DNA of 64,000 bases from Holothuria scabra (GCA_037179385.1 CM074195.1:10821387-10885386), one strand, 5' to 3'. Shown: positions 9,761 to 22,838, counted from the first letter of the stretch. The notes: generated from the sequence alone by a model not told the origin. Program-made: numbers and translations.

Positions 9761-12700
9761 TCTTCTGTAATAGGTTCCAGCAGCGACGGTGCTATTTGAA
9801 CAGGTTATTTCCATACAAAATTGTCTTCGACCACTTGCCAGATAAACGTGCATGTACCATATGGGGTCGGAAACAGTGGGGTACAATTACAATCCCCTCC
9901 CCGAATACTAGTAGCTCACACAAGTTCCAAGATATTTATTGTTGCACAGAGAAGTATATCCCCTTCTCTCCTGTCATTGCCACCACCACCCCTCCCCCCC
10001 CCCCACCCCTACTCCTGTTATACCCATTACTCCTAGCTGCATGCATGCCTCCAACATCTTGTTTTTGACACAGATTCCCCGGTATATAGGCAAATACTAA
10101 ACTCCCAATAGAACTTGCCTCCAAATTTTTTTCTTGTGCTTATAATAATTAAGGCATCCTGGTCTCCTTCTAAAATTCATTTACCCAAGTAAAGTGCTTC
10201 ATTTTTATTTTATCTTCTCTTCTTCTAATACCACATAGTAGCAAAACAGTCTAAATACCTTTGCTGCTCTCTAAGTATACAAGCTTCTTATCTCTTGTGA
10301 AGCAATGCACATAACAAAGCAATAGTTTGCTTGAACAAAGGATTACCTTCATGGCCCCTTTGCAGTGACACAGTTCTCTGCACACACAGTGTTGAGTAAG
10401 GTTGCTAGATGACAGCTGCCTGTGTATATTGTGCACATACTGCATGCACTATTACTATTACCATTGCATGCATACACTGTACAGTACAGAGCCAGAGCTG
10501 AGTTGTCTGAGCATGCGTCACATTCACAAATTCAAAAAGGTGCAATGAAAGTGAAGGCAGCAGAGGAAGATTTCTTTACAAAAAATACTCTGGAGCAGAG
10601 TAAGTCATTTATGTTTTATGATCCATTTGTTGGTCCAGTTTTACACCAAAATGCAGTGCAATTTGAGGGTCATGGTGGCTGGGCAAATAGTATTTAATTG
10701 TCACTGTTCTGTTTGGCTTAACCATAAACATTAGCCTAGGCTAGGCCTAACGTTAGGTCTAACGTTACTTGTGTTGTAACGTTACTATTGCAGTATACAT
10801 TACACTTGCATTACAGTTACAGTATACAGCCTATGCCTAAACTGTAAATAAAGTGCACACATCTAAGTTTCAAGTATAATTTCCTTCATATGCTGCATGG
10901 GAAAATCAGTCAAATTTGGGCAATGAAAGCTGGGGATTCAAGTGGATATAAAGGTGTTTTCATACCATAAGCATAACTTAAGCCTTTAGGCCCAGCCATA
11001 ACCTTGAATGGTGCTGTAGTGTATCATGTATGTATGTTCAGTGGTTGGTTCAAAGTTTAAACAGGTTCATAATTCGAACACCTCATTTACATGCTTATTT
11101 ATTCACTGATCGATGCAAAATTGTCAGTTTTACCACACAATATGAAGCCAGAATTAATTCTTAATGATATTTTAATTAATTGAAGAAAAGAATGATTTTA
11201 ATAAGGTGTTCAAATTTAGAACATATTTGAACTTTGAACTAACCATCTATGTTCCGTCACATGATGGCTTATGTAATTACTGTAGGCTCGTTCCATTAGG
11301 CAACACAATGGTGTGGAATTTGCCATACAGTATAAGGCCTTTGAACAAATTGAACATAATGCACAGCCCTGTCCAAGGGCTGTTCTACAGGCTACTATAC
11401 CTTGCCTTAATCATGGTTAAATTGAGGGTTGGGTTAAAGGGAAATATTGCATTTGCTTAACAGAAAATTTCATCCTTTTTAAACCAATTTTATTGGCACT
11501 GGCCCCTGGTGGATAAATGATTAAATTAATGCAGTATGGTGGTCTTCTGTTCAAGATAAGTTTCCCTAAGCTTGACATTTTTTGCTCTAGAAAAATTTGT
11601 TTAGGGTACCTAAACTTTCAAAATTTCAGATTGTGCAACTTTCAGAGCCCTTCTCATTCATAATGTTTTGAGATGAAGCTATTGCTTGGGTGTACAGTAT
11701 GTTTGACAATGAACAGTTTGACTATGCCTTCAGCTATTTTCTATGAATGTTATGTTGGAACATTTGACATTTCAACCGCAAAATTTCCCTTTAAGGTTAG
11801 GGCATGGGAGATTACTGTAGGTCAAACTGATTATTTTTATGAAGACTTGGATTAAATCAATGCTGAACAATGTTACTCATGATTCTTAATACTCAATACT
11901 AAATTTCTCACTGCATAACCTCTGTCCATTTCAGTATTGTCAGTTGCTTGAAGTCTGGATCATGAGCTTAATTATGACCTAGGGTTACTGTAGGCCTATG
12001 CATATTGTAATGCTTTTACTTAAGTAGTATTATAGTTTTATCCTAAGTATCCCCATGGCATCTCAAAAAATTTGACTCCAAGTTAGGTACTGTATATAAA
12101 GTCCCAAACAAACACTGCCAGTTGTACTGAAAAAAGCTTATTCGATCTGTACTTAAAGGTCCTGGTGGGTTGGTGTTGTGGGGGAAGGGGACTCTCCAAT
12201 ACTGTTCATATTTAGTATGAAAGTGTAATCACTATTTTTCTTCGATCTGCATTGATTTGCATTGTGTTTAAAATTTATTTATTTATTTTTTATTCCATTA
12301 ACAGCGTGAGTTTGATGGTGAAACACTACACAGATGAGGGAGCTACAGTATTTGCCGTTGTTTCTTCAATAGCTAACCCGTTTACAGCTATCATCAGAAG
12401 TTCTGTCATTTAGTGAAATCAGCCTGTAGTGGATTGGAATCACGGTACAATTGGCATTAAAAGAGTCTTAACTGGCGGAGTTAATACGCCTTATCTGTGA
12501 AACTTTAAAATGTTATTTAGCAATGCACTGTGTTCTTCGAACTGATCAAAATATGTATTCGTACTTCCAGTAAAAAATGGTTTGCCTGGGAATATCTTCT
12601 GAGCCTGCCATCAATATCTTTTTACTTTTTGAGCTGTGTTGGCCATCGAATTCTTGAATCATATCCAGGACAGATGTTTAATAGCAAGTTCTACAGTACC

Positions 12701-14339
12701 TTTCAAATGTTTCCTGTGGAGTGAATGAGTTTATAGATTGGAGACCTACAGTACTGTACTGTACTCTGCTGTACTTTAGAGAAAATGGATAATGTAACTA
12801 ATGTGAAGCAGTTACTAGCAGAAAACCGTCCAAATGAATTACAACTCACTAGTGCATTTCAGTATGTTAGCTACGTATGGCTATATAGGACTATTTGCAA
12901 AAAGACAGATGTACTGGTTTCAAAGCTCTGCATTTCTTTTACAGTGTCTGAAAATCTGAACACTCCTGCTTATACTTGAAAGTTCGTCATTGGTTACTGT
13001 ACAGTATGATACACTGAGATGAGTACCTGGCCAATACTGTAGGAGGATGGCTAATTGAGAAATTTGAAACATTCGGTAAATGTGATCATTTCATATCTTT
13101 TGTGGACCCATTTGATGACAGAAGAATGCAATTCAACATTTTACACTTTGATGTAATTGTTCATGGAACTTGTAATAGCTGAAGACTATCCCTTTAGCCC
13201 CTTACGGTTGAAGGCCTTCCATATTTTTTGCCTTGGACAAAACTTAAGAAAATGTTTTATCATGGACAAATCTTCGTTTTTTTTAATTTAGCAAATATGT
13301 GAAAGGACTGATTCATATGACTTTTTCTTTCAATTTTTATAACCATGAAAAACACTTGTTTTGTATTGGAAATTGTAAAATAACTGCTTGATACATGTTT
13401 GTAGTACAGTACTGTAACTACAGTTTTTACTTTGATCAAACTTTGATTTAAATTTGAAAAATTCCATTTTCACTCTTTAGTTCAACCAAAATCGTATCAA
13501 TGTTTTTGGGCCTTTTCTCTCTTAGCCACAAGTGTCACACAACCTGGCTAGCAATCCTGCTAATCTCGTACCTTTCCATGTAGCTGTTAAAGAAAAGCAT
13601 TATTCGGTCAAAACTTGGAATATTCAGGATTCTAGCCAGGAAAAAATGTCAAACTGGATCATGGGAGTTAATCAACATTGCATCATTCTCACATGATGTT
13701 GGCCATATTTCAAGATCTAAATGACATTTGTCTGTGGTCAGTTGCCTGATTTTTTGGTTATTTCCAATATCAGCACAATCATTCAATCAATTGAATGTTT
13801 ATGTGTCTGATACTGTGCAGTGTAGCCTACAGTATGTTTAGAGTATGCATATGATGAAATTCAAACTGGGTGGTGAAATTTCAAACTGGGTGCTGACTTA
13901 AAAAAAGTAAATTCAAACTGGGTGCAGCACCCAGTTTGAATGGTCTGGCTAGAACCCGGATTGTGTATTTTAAAGTCTCAAATGAAATACAGTATTGCTA
14001 TATTTAATTTCTTCTCTTTCATATGGGTTAGTGATATTTATCAAACCTGTGGATTAATGAATTTTTCAACTTTTAGCATTTAACTGGCTCATTATCTACA
14101 TGATGTGTGCTATCTATCATCACTTTGCTACAATGGAATGCTACTAGGGTTTGACTAAACATGCAGCATGTATATCATAGCCAAATAAATTTTGTTTTGT
14201 GTAAATTTTTGTTGTACTTGTACAGGTAAATTAGATCTCTCTGTTTCACACAACAAACCATTCACAAATCTTGCTCTGACCTTGCCAGAATTGAACCCCC
14301 ATCCTCCCTGTTACAAAAATTCATCACTATATAGTATTT

Positions 14340-14655
14340 CCTGTTAAAACATTTTGCACCTGTTGAAGACCAGTTGTACCTGTTAGAGACCATTTGTACC
14401 TGTTGAAGACCAGTTGCACCTGTTGAAGACCAGTTAGGGCTATACCTGTTGAAGACCAGTTGCACCTGTTCATACCTGTTCACTCCCTGTTTAGACCTGT
14501 TCACTCCCTGTTGAGACCTGTTCATACCTGTTAAGACCTGTTCACACCTGTTGAGACCTGTTCATACCTGTTAACACCTGTTCATACCTGTTGTGCCTGT
14601 TCCAATTACCTGTTCAACAGGTACCTGTTGATACCTGTTCAACAGGTCTCAACAG
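14340..14655 (-). repeat. Right ACCTGTTnn subterminal array
   Basis: More than 20 CCTGTT units. The inner part has a 15-17-bp period (ACCTGTTGAAGACCAGTTG) and the outer part a 10-11-bp period (ACCTGTTCAT, CCTGTTGAGA), ending in the self-complementary AACAGGTACCTGTT. The 87-codon ORF on the minus strand and the start of another on the plus strand are by-products of this repeat. Confidence 0.8.
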
Positions 14656-14670
14656 GAATTTTTCCCTGGG

Positions 14671-15200
14671 ACGTCTTCTCTTCATGTGTCTAAAAACACT
14701 AGATTTAATTGTTTTATGTTCGTTTATGCTGCCCTTCAATGGTTTAATGCCAAGACAGATGTTATCTGTTGGAAAATTCAAATCCACTCTATTTGAAAGA
14801 GTTTTAGTATGAGTAGTAGTTTCAAAAATATCAATATTCGTATCAACCTACAACTTTTTACTTTCTTGTGCTGTACCGGTCTCATTAGGTTTTTGCTTCG
14901 TGTTCCCGAGGTCCTTTTAGGGGGACAATCTATTCACCATTCACTTTTTTAAAGGATGTTGCAATAAGGCTCCCTGATGAGTTACGATATTAATAGAAGG
15001 TAGAGAAAATTATCTTTGGGCATATTCATATGACTTATCACAGTGTTATCAGAACTCCCCTTATTCCTTTTAAATTTAAGTGTTACAGCATCTCCTAAAG
15101 TACACATCGAAAAACGTAGATTTTTTTCTTTTGTAGTTTTTATCTCTTTATTCAATTTTAAAAAATGAGATGAAAATAACATCAATTTTCTTGTCTTCAG
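14671..15200 (+). other. Gene A intron 1, right part
   Basis: Intron sequence that resembles gene B intron 1 from about 60700 on (for example TTCGTGTTCC and the ATTCACCATTCAC segment near 14935 and 60913). It ends in a polypyrimidine-rich acceptor TTTTCTTGTCTTCAG at 15200. No gene seen. Confidence 0.6.
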
Positions 15201-15353
15201 GACAATGTGAGAAACGAATAACGGTTTGCTATAAAGTAGAAGAGTTAGACCCCAGAACTCGCCATATTTTTATGATAGAGTGTAACGAATCTCATAAATA
15301 TGAACATGAAGAAGTCATCCAGTACAAATGTACCACAGACGTTTCCATTTCTG
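15201..15353 (+). CDS. Gene A exon 2: short Cys-containing module
   Basis: The exon lies between acceptor CTTGTCTTCAG and donor G|GTAAGTT and has phase 1 on both sides (2 + 50 codons + 1). It encodes protein residues 36-85, starting QCEKRITVC, with four Cys residues and an acidic, His- and Glu-rich centre; I do not recognise the fold. The gene B counterpart (61198-61344) keeps all four Cys, ELDPRxRHIFMI and the same splice phases but is two codons shorter between the first two Cys. Conservation of frame, cysteines and splice sites supports a genuine coding exon. Confidence 0.75.
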
Positions 15354-16029
15354 GTAAGTTGAGACAATTTGAGCTTTTATAGATAAATTAAAAAAATGAT
15401 GCTCCTCTTTGTCTTTACAATTAGAACAAAATTTAAAGAAAGCCAGATTTTGCTTGGTGATATTAATTGGCATCAAACTTGTGATAGCCAAAGCTTCACC
15501 TACGTACAACATTGAAAAAGATAGATTGATGCTATACCTAAAATAAACTAATTTTGAAGACGTTAAGCCTCAAAATGTCAAACCAGGGAGCTGGAACAGA
15601 CTGGTCAAACCAAAACCGGTGATGAAGGACTGCTTCATATCTTTCGCCTTTTCAAGCTTGTTGGGTCGTTCATTGAGATAAATTGTAAAAGTCTACATCT
15701 TGTTTTAGATGACGTTTCCATGGTTACGATGGAAAGGTTCGATCCCTATTGCCCAGCTGAAGAGGCCCAATTCCAATAATTAAAAACAATAATTGAACTT
15801 GCAAAGAGTAAAGTACGTAGAGCATGTAAGGTCTTTTCAAGGTGTGGCTTACTGGAAGGTTTCCCTACCCCATTGCTTATGGTGAGCATCAAGAACAATT
15901 ACAGTAGGTTGACAGTCTTTGGTATGACCCACTGAGAAATGAAACTCAAGAATTTCCGACTGTAAGTCTAATGTTCTATCAACATTACCATGCAGTGAAA
16001 AGGAAGACTACATGGAAGCCTAAAAAATT

Positions 16030-16088
16030 TAGTTAGATTGTTAGTTGGTTAGATGGAGTTTTACGGCCCTGTTTCCAACCAAATGGAC
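16030..16088 (+). repeat. Dispersed repeat fragment, GTTTTACGGCCC motif
   Basis: Second copy of the motif described at 1009-1055, with TTAGTTGGTTAGA before GAGTTTTACGGCCCTG and the CCAACCAAATGG end slightly better preserved. Confidence 0.45.
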
Positions 16089-17950
16089 CTGAAAGAAAAA
16101 AAGTAAGATCAAATACAAGCTTTACCAAAGACGTGGGTTTTGGGGAGAGATGAAAAACGGTGATACTATTACCTTGGTGGATACAGAGAAGAATTATTAT
16201 CGTTTGGTGTTAGTCTGTACACTCATATTTTTAATGCTTACATATTTAAGGTAGAAATTTTTTTGAATGATCACATACAACCAGACTAAATTAAAGATAG
16301 TCCAAGGTTAACAAACTGATGGCTGCAAGACATTCGTCTTAGGTAGGCTTAAACTAACAGAATTTTAAAAAGACTGAACTTAAACATTGTAACATGCATA
16401 AATAACAACGAATGGCATTATTAGGATAGATTGGTAGATGAACAACAAATGGTAAAGCTCAGAAACGAACACGGTTGTAATATCATTGAAGATCTCGCTT
16501 CTTGTCAAGTCATTCAATGTGCTTTTCGACTTATTTCATAATATGGATGCAACATGAATGACTTAGTAAATGGATTGGCTGACTATAGATAGTGCCGTCG
16601 ATACTCTTGACCATTTTCAATTAGAGGGAGAGATATAGGTAGAGATACACTCTCACACTATCTTTAAGGCATGTGCTGGTGGCTTTTCGACCCTGTTTTC
16701 GACCCTGCCATGTCCTTCAAACCCTATCACAATACCATTTCCCTAACTCAAGATGTCTCACTTTAAAGATTGGTAATGTATGTTAAGAGTACCTCTGCTT
16801 TACAACAAAGCCACAGAAAGTTGTTTCAAATTCCCTTTGTTTTTCTTTACAATTGAACATCCTGTTTGTACTTGAAATTTGATATTGTTGGAATGTTTGA
16901 ATACCTTTTCCTGTAGATCTATCATTACCCTTCACCATACGTAGAGCTCAACCAACAATGTTGCTTAATATTGTCTGCATCAATAGCGGCATCATAATTA
17001 TAAATAAATTGAATGCAATGTAAAATTAAAGTGCCACGATGACATCACAGATTTCCCATGATGCATCAAATCCGAAGAAAAATTCGCAATACTTGAAAAA
17101 ATTTTCTTTTAAATACTATAAGCTATTGAAATGTAGTTTATACATTCTGAAAGAGAAACTTTGTCTGCTCATTTTAAGGTTAACAAATTTTGTCCCCAGA
17201 ATATGCCTTGAAACATTGCACCTCAGTGTATTTCTCAAGTTTATTTTATTAAACGTCGCAGTAACTGTACTCATGGACCTTGCGTCGAATGGATCCCGAT
17301 AAGTTGCAGACAGAGAATTTGTTATTTTAGGCTTAAAAATACAATGTGTGTGTGTTTTCGTGTAAACAATGTGTCAAGGCAACGTATGGAAACTATACAC
17401 AGAGCCACCTTAATCACAATCTTAGAGAAGGATGCAAATTTTGAGAAAGTTGGCAGCCCAGCGAAATAAAATTGCAATGTTATCGATCAATTTCATGCTC
17501 TAAAATCCTTAGTAACAAATCTTATATTAGTGGAATAACTTTATTAAGAAGAGCCACCGGTGGAGATGGGTCCATCAAACTCCCTCTATAGCCAAAGAGG
17601 GTCATATTGCTGTCGATTATTTAAAATTAAATAATTCTTTTGATATGGGTACAGGTAAATCATTTCTTTTTGTATGCAATGGCTACGTCACGAGAATGGT
17701 GGAGTACTAAGCCGGTTCAGTTAAAAACTTATTCAAATTATGTAATATTTTTTTGAAATTCATCTGCAAATTTAGTCTAAAGCATTTCAAATTAATTTCT
17801 CTTTTAAAAACATTTGATTTTTCTAACGTGTAAAGCAAAAGGAAGTGTGAAATTTACACTGACTGGAATTTCACAATGACTGCATACTCTTTGTGCATAC
17901 CCTTTAAGAGTAGGTAGAGTAGTATCTTCTTTAAAGTGGTATTCCACATT

Positions 17951-18032
17951 CATTCTCCCATTAAACAGGCACGTAGGCAAGGGTGGGGGAGCATTCTCCC
18001 ATTAAACAGGCACGTAGGCAAGGGTTGGGGGA
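17951..18032 (+). repeat. 41-bp direct tandem duplication
   Basis: Two adjacent 41-bp units start CATTCTCCCATTAAACAGGC and contain CACGTAGGCAAGGG; they differ only near their G-rich ends. A recent local duplication inside intron 2. Confidence 0.75.
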
Positions 18033-19472
18033 AAGCAAAGTCTCGTGTCTCCCCTCAGAGTGTTTGAAGTATCGCACTGGCCGGATACAGTTTTACACAT
18101 TAGGCCCCCTGAAAAAAGGTTTTCCCCCTGTGTGGCTACGACCATGCTCCCTTTAAAACGAAAATAGAAAAAACGATACTGGGGTTACCCTCCTTTAGGC
18201 CATCATTACATGTGGCAAGGAACTTTCAAAGCTGTATTTCTCCTAAGCTCGAGAATGTGTTGAAGCGTGAAAAAAATTGAAAGATTGTTTTAGACCACGA
18301 GGCTGTTAGAGTTTAAAGTTTCAGATTGTTTTTGAATTCATGGAAGGCGGTCGAAAGTTTATCTTAACTTTGAAGGTGGGAAGGTGGGTTGAAGGTGAAT
18401 GTTGTAATACCAGGGAGGTCCCTGGTAATACCAAGCAAGGTGTAGCTGCTCCAGAGGCTGAACTTTTTTGTTCTCTGAAAGTAACGCTCTGGATTCTATA
18501 TTGTTGCAACATTTTTCATAAGCAACTGGGAAAGACTAACCGTAACATTTGTCCATAATTGTTTGGTTAGTTGGAAAACTTATGAATTATCGCCTAAGTG
18601 GATAGTGTACTCCCTCGAAAAGTTTGAGATACGAACGCTGTTCCAGTAAAGTTCCATACATGTCCTGGCAACACTTTCTTTCAACGTTGTAATCCCTGCC
18701 TGTTACACTGACATGATGATTATCTGTTTGTTTTATTAAAAAAAAGATACTGCTGCAAATGAAACTCGCTTCGGTCAATTTATTGTAAATGAAGATTTGA
18801 CTAGTTTCCGTTCAATTTTTAATTTACATTAATATTTATGTCTCCGACCTTTATTTTCTGTTTAAATGATTCATACAATATCATAAGCATCTATAAATCC
18901 GTTACATAGATTAAGAGAAACTTTGGGAGGGCATTCTTGAGGAAATCATTACGAGAGTTCAATCTTGTTTATGTTGTTTTCAAACCTTAAACTTTGTGAC
19001 TTTTTGTTAGCTTTTTCAAAACAAGTGTAGGCTTTTGAGAGTATCACTTTCTGTTAAGAACCAGAAATACACATTTTGTACTTACAAAATTAGTGTCTAA
19101 TTTTGCATTTAAGGGTACGTTTGTAGCTCGTGATGATAGCAATTTATACATTGCCGCATTAGTTCTTTGGAAATTCTTTTGGCTCAGTTTTTCCCGTTTG
19201 AAATATACAAACAACATGACTTCGGCAAATATTTTGAAAAGAGGTAATTATAATTATTTTAAATCTTTAAATCTAATTTGCATAAACAGCGAAATAAGGC
19301 AGCCGAAATGTACTACACTACTATTTACTTAAAACTGAATATGAAAGAATTCAATGGTTTGAATCTGATTCATTTTTAAAACTAGTGAATGTATTTAGAA
19401 GTGAATGTTTGAACACAAAAGGAACACAATCTTGCTTTGCAACAGCATGTAACCTCTGCTGTAAACGCTGGG

Positions 19473-20435
19473 CAGTCCGGGAGAGTCTCCCTTTTTGGAG
19501 ACACACGAAGTCTCCGTAAATGGAAACTTCTTGTACAACGTGAAATATAAATATTGAAAACCTTGTTCTTGTAATAGCCATTGTTTCTAACTCACTTACA
19601 CCAATGATTCATCATGTACCAGTGTGGTTATAACAAAGAGAACACACAACACGATGTTTCGTATAACAGTTGGGAAATTTTTAATATCGAGTACCGACTA
19701 CGTTTGGTGTGAAAAGATAATCAAAACCGGTTACAGACAATTCATCCTTAGTGAATGATTCTCATTGCCGTAAGTTTATCTCGTGTTTCCATTCAATTGT
19801 CTTTAACGGTCAGTTGAGAGTAACGTGAAACAAGTATAGCCTATATACGCCGTTTAATGTAAAACGTTAAAACCCGTGGTTTACACATCGTTTGTGCTTC
19901 TTGTTAGCTAGGTGTTAGGGTCTTCAGTTCTTACTCTCAAACAAATTCTTAGAAGCTGAGTATATCTGAATTTCGTAACTGTACTTGGAGGTTTAAGAGA
20001 AAATTGGTAATCCCCTCATGTAATTTATGGGGTTGCTAAACTAAGACTTACGAGTGCACGCTTTATCGCATTGCTAACATCAAATACCGAACATGCACAA
20101 TAAGGATGTGTGAGTTTAGGCGACTGTATAGCGTCTATTAATGAGGGTCATCGGTAAGTGTCATTACTTTAATCGGTATTTTCTCAATAGGCACACGGTG
20201 GACTGTTAAAATGTTTGCGGAAAAGTTGAAGATAAAATTTTTGGCAACACAAACATCTCGCTTTTGAAATGTTCTTAGCAGGAACTAATTTGGTAGAAAG
20301 GTTTCAAATGTAAGGCCTTATGTTTTGTATTATGTACACCGTACAGCTTTGTTGGTAAATTAAAAAATGATGCCAAATTGTCTCTACTTTTGGAGAACAA
20401 TTCAAGTCTCCGAAAAGGGAGACTCTCCCGGACTG
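19473..20435. mobile_element. 963-bp MITE with 30-bp terminal inverted repeats
   Basis: The left end CAGTCCGGGAGAGTCTCCC continues TTTTTGGAGAC (19473-19502). The right end (20406-20435) is its inverted complement at 29 of 30 positions. Inside are fragments of the same motif, such as GAAGTCTCCG near 19507. There is no ORF above background. Flanks are CGCTGGG and TTGGGAG, so no exact target duplication is evident and the superfamily is open; P-like or hAT-like ends starting CAG are possible. The terminal repeat itself contains the near-palindrome GGGAGAGTCTCCC. Confidence 0.75.
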
Positions 20436-21230
20436 TTGGGAGAGAAACAAGAAAAAAGTCTGTCCACTAATCAAAGAATTCAAGTGAATGACTTCTTATA
20501 TTTCAGCAAAGCAAAGTCTCTGTAGAATAAAGCAAATATCCTGTTAAAGAAAAGTTACTGTTTTAAAAACTCTCTTGAAACATAAATTTGCAGTAGTTTT
20601 GTGATCGTATCCTGTTCAAACTGAAAACAAAGTCAAGTAACCGTTTGCAACAAGTTCCTGTTAAACTCCAAGTTAGATCACATGCAATTGAGGTGCCCAC
20701 CTATATCTGAACAAATTGTTATGTTCAACTGCAATCTCTTTTATAATACTGTTTTATTATTTCATGTCTTTCAAAAAACTGTTTCCTCACCTGTTAAATA
20801 TTTTATCATGTTGATCAACATTGGTACCTAGTAGTATATTAAGCATTAAAAATGTTGCTAACACCGTAGATGAAAACGATCCTCTATTTTTATCACAACT
20901 ACGGATGTAAAAAATAGCTTCGATAGACCTTCCTTCCAGGTTTTTTTCTCAGTATACGTTTTTTTCTATTTGTATAAAGTTTAACTGAAAACATAGACAC
21001 AAATTTGTGGGGGAATGCTACATAAAAAGACTACAGATAATTTCAAGTTTGCTGCTTTAACATAGCAAAAATAAAAAACAAAAACAAACAAATAACATAC
21101 GAGGACATTTATTATATTTCCGAACTCATATCAACAGACAACATTTAACTGGTATTGCTGCTAATTACCTATTGTTACTTTCATGAAAATATCTTCATTG
21201 ATTGGCTTCCTGTTTAACCGTTTATGTTAG

Positions 21231-21341
21231 ACTTGATGCACCGGACTGAACCAGAATCAGATACGAAGAGTAAAATTAAGAAACAAACAACTGGCAAACC
21301 TCTACCGGAATCTTGTGTCAATCCAGTTGGTGCGACTTTAG
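21231..21341 (+). CDS. Gene A exon 3: linker module, copy 1
   Basis: 111 bp between acceptor TTTATGTTAG and donor G|GTAAGC, phase 1 at both ends (2 + 36 codons + 1). It encodes a hydrophilic, Lys/Thr/Pro-rich segment (residues 87-122) ending TTGKPLPESCVNPVGATL. Exon 4 is exactly the same length and phase and ends TTGEPLPGYSVNPVSATI, so the two are a tandem exon duplication. Being symmetric, either can be skipped without a frameshift. No domain is recognised; it probably acts as a spacer between the Cys module and the IgGFc-binding domain. Confidence 0.7.
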
Positions 21342-22838
21342 GTAAGCAATATTCTGTTAATGACAAACTATATAAGGGAAAAGTTATATTGTCATTTTCA
21401 GTTTGTTATTTTAATTAAAACCAATGTTTCCTACTAATATGGATTCAGTCAGAAATACTCAAATGAAGTAAGGTCTAATATGGCTATGAGCAAATTAGCA
21501 CATACAAACAGGGCCAGTTTTTTTTTTTTTATAATATTATTGTAAAGGGCTACTTTTCTTTCACACAAATTGAATGAGTGTCGTTCTTACTTTGAGTGTT
21601 GTTACATTATTATTTCTTTAAGGAGCTGCTTCAAGTGTAAATTGCTTTATTGCTTAACACTTGATTGTTCAGTCAAATTTTCCATAAGCAGAGGTGGCGT
21701 TTTCATATCCAACGTTTAAATTCTTATTGATATGTTTTGCTCCGACCTATATGACCGACTCATGGTCAAGTGGTTAGAGAATTCGACTTGCAGTAAGGAG
21801 GTTTGAATTCGACTCCAGGACATAACGCACCTACTGCCATCTTGCTGGATGCTCATCATAAACAGGGAGTAGGGAAAACTAGCCAGTGTGAAACAACTGT
21901 TCCGACTTAACCAATCGGTGAAAACTGGGGCATAGTATTTCATGTAACGGATTTTCTTCATCATCAGGGAACAACGGCCGTGTCTTTTGTGTACAAAACA
22001 ATACAGAATTCCCACGAAAATGCATGTAAACTGAAAACTATTTGATTTTAGTAACTTTGCTGACAATAAATTGTGTGTAAATGGTCAGGTCGACTACAAT
22101 AATACCTCATATTTCAGCAATATAAAAGTGCCTCTTACATGAAACGTTTTCACCAGATGGAAAGGGAACTTTAAATTTCATATGAAATTTATTAAGCTTT
22201 TAACAGTACGTTTTGGTACGTTGGATATTATACCATGTTCAAACTAAATAACTTAGACAAAAAATCGTTTACAAAGTCTACTTTTTTTAAGGATACAATT
22301 AAAGCTGCGTTCTTATATATTAGTGGTTCTTATGCTCACCTGCAAACGGTTCCTGCATACTGTTTTGTTTATTTCAAATCAGTAAATATTGTTTCTCATT
22401 TGTTTAATATTGCATCATGTTGATCACCACTGGCACTTAGTAGGTAGATCAAACATTTCAAATATTGCTTACGTTCTTCATTGAAACATCCCTTTAGTTT
22501 CATCAACTACTGGATGTAAAAGTTAGTACTTCGTTAGATATCCCTTCCAGGTTTGCTCTCAGTATATGGTTTTTTTCAATTGTAACAGGTTTTGCTGCAA
22601 AGATAGACACAAATTTGTGCTTGATTTAACATGAGAAGACTACGGAGAACAACAAGTTTGCTGCTTTACAATTTCAACAACATCTATATTTACTTTAAAA
22701 ACAAACAAATAACAAATGAGGAAATTTACTATATTTCCAAACTTATATAAACCGTACACTGCTATTGTTGTTATCCCCCAACAGTTATTGTCATTAAAAT
22801 ATCTTAACTGATTGGCTCCCTATGTTACTGTTTTTTAG
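21342..22838 (+). other. Gene A intron 3
   Basis: A 1.5-kb intron containing a SINE and the start of duplication unit 2. The 116-codon minus-strand ORF over 21716-22066 crosses the SINE and has no support as a gene. Confidence 0.6.
21753..21821 (+). repeat. tRNA-derived SINE head, copy 1
   Basis: The A-box-like TGGTCAAGTGGTTAGAG and B-box-like GGTTTGAATTCGACTCC sit at tRNA spacing, downstream of GACCGACTCA. The same order occurs at 23092-23160, where the anticodon-arm region CGACTTGCAGTCG is better paired and would read GCA or TGC. In both copies the tRNA-like head is followed by about 250 bp of shared non-tRNA sequence, as in SINEs. Arms are mispaired here, so this is not a functional tRNA gene. 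Confidence 0.65.

Larger units (their letters stand above)
9509..14670. mobile_element. 5.16-kb TIR element with AACAGG subterminal arrays
   Basis: The left end reads CCCAGGAGAAAATTCCTGTT and the reverse complement of the right end reads CCCAGGGAAAAATTCCTGTT, then both continue GARACCTGTTGAA: 30 of 33 positions match. Inside the left end (9530-9760) about 14 AACAGG units recur every 10-20 bp. Inside the right end (14340-14655) more than 20 units occur in the opposite orientation as CCTGTT. The 4.5-kb middle has no ORF over 91 codons and no recognisable transposase. Gene B lacks it in the equivalent intron. No clean target duplication is visible; the flanks share at most AC. Inverted arrays of a short motif just inside matching ends resemble transposase-binding subterminal repeats. 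Superfamily unassigned. Confidence 0.7.
15354..21230 (+). other. Gene A intron 2 with several insertions
   Basis: A 5.9-kb intron. It holds a dispersed GTTTTACGGCCC repeat fragment (16030-16088), a 41-bp tandem duplication (17951-18032), a 963-bp TIR element (19473-20435) and, from about 20740, the start of a duplicated unit that includes exon 3. No additional exon could be supported; ORFs here are at most 87 codons with no copy elsewhere. Confidence 0.6.
20740..22100 (+). repeat. Intragenic duplication unit 1 (exon 3 and SINE)
   Basis: This unit and 22365-23480 share, in order, an ATCATGTTGATCA segment (20808 and 22417), CCTTCCAGGTTT, the ATAGACACAAATTTGTG run, ACAAACAAATAACA, exons 3 and 4, a GGATTCAGTCAG segment, a tRNA-derived SINE and a closing AATTGTGTGTAAA run. 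Unit 1 has about 260 extra bases between exon and SINE. The flank of gene B exon 3 (63160-64000) resembles unit 1 more than unit 2, including the part after the exon. Confidence 0.75.

Noticed and set aside
14262..14525. 87-codon minus-strand ORF with repeated NRSxQGVNR-like motifs
   Set aside because: It is the translation of the CCTGTT subterminal array, with no start context or homologue.
21716..22066. 116-codon minus-strand ORF
   Set aside because: It spans a SINE head and tail and is not open in the duplicated unit 2.
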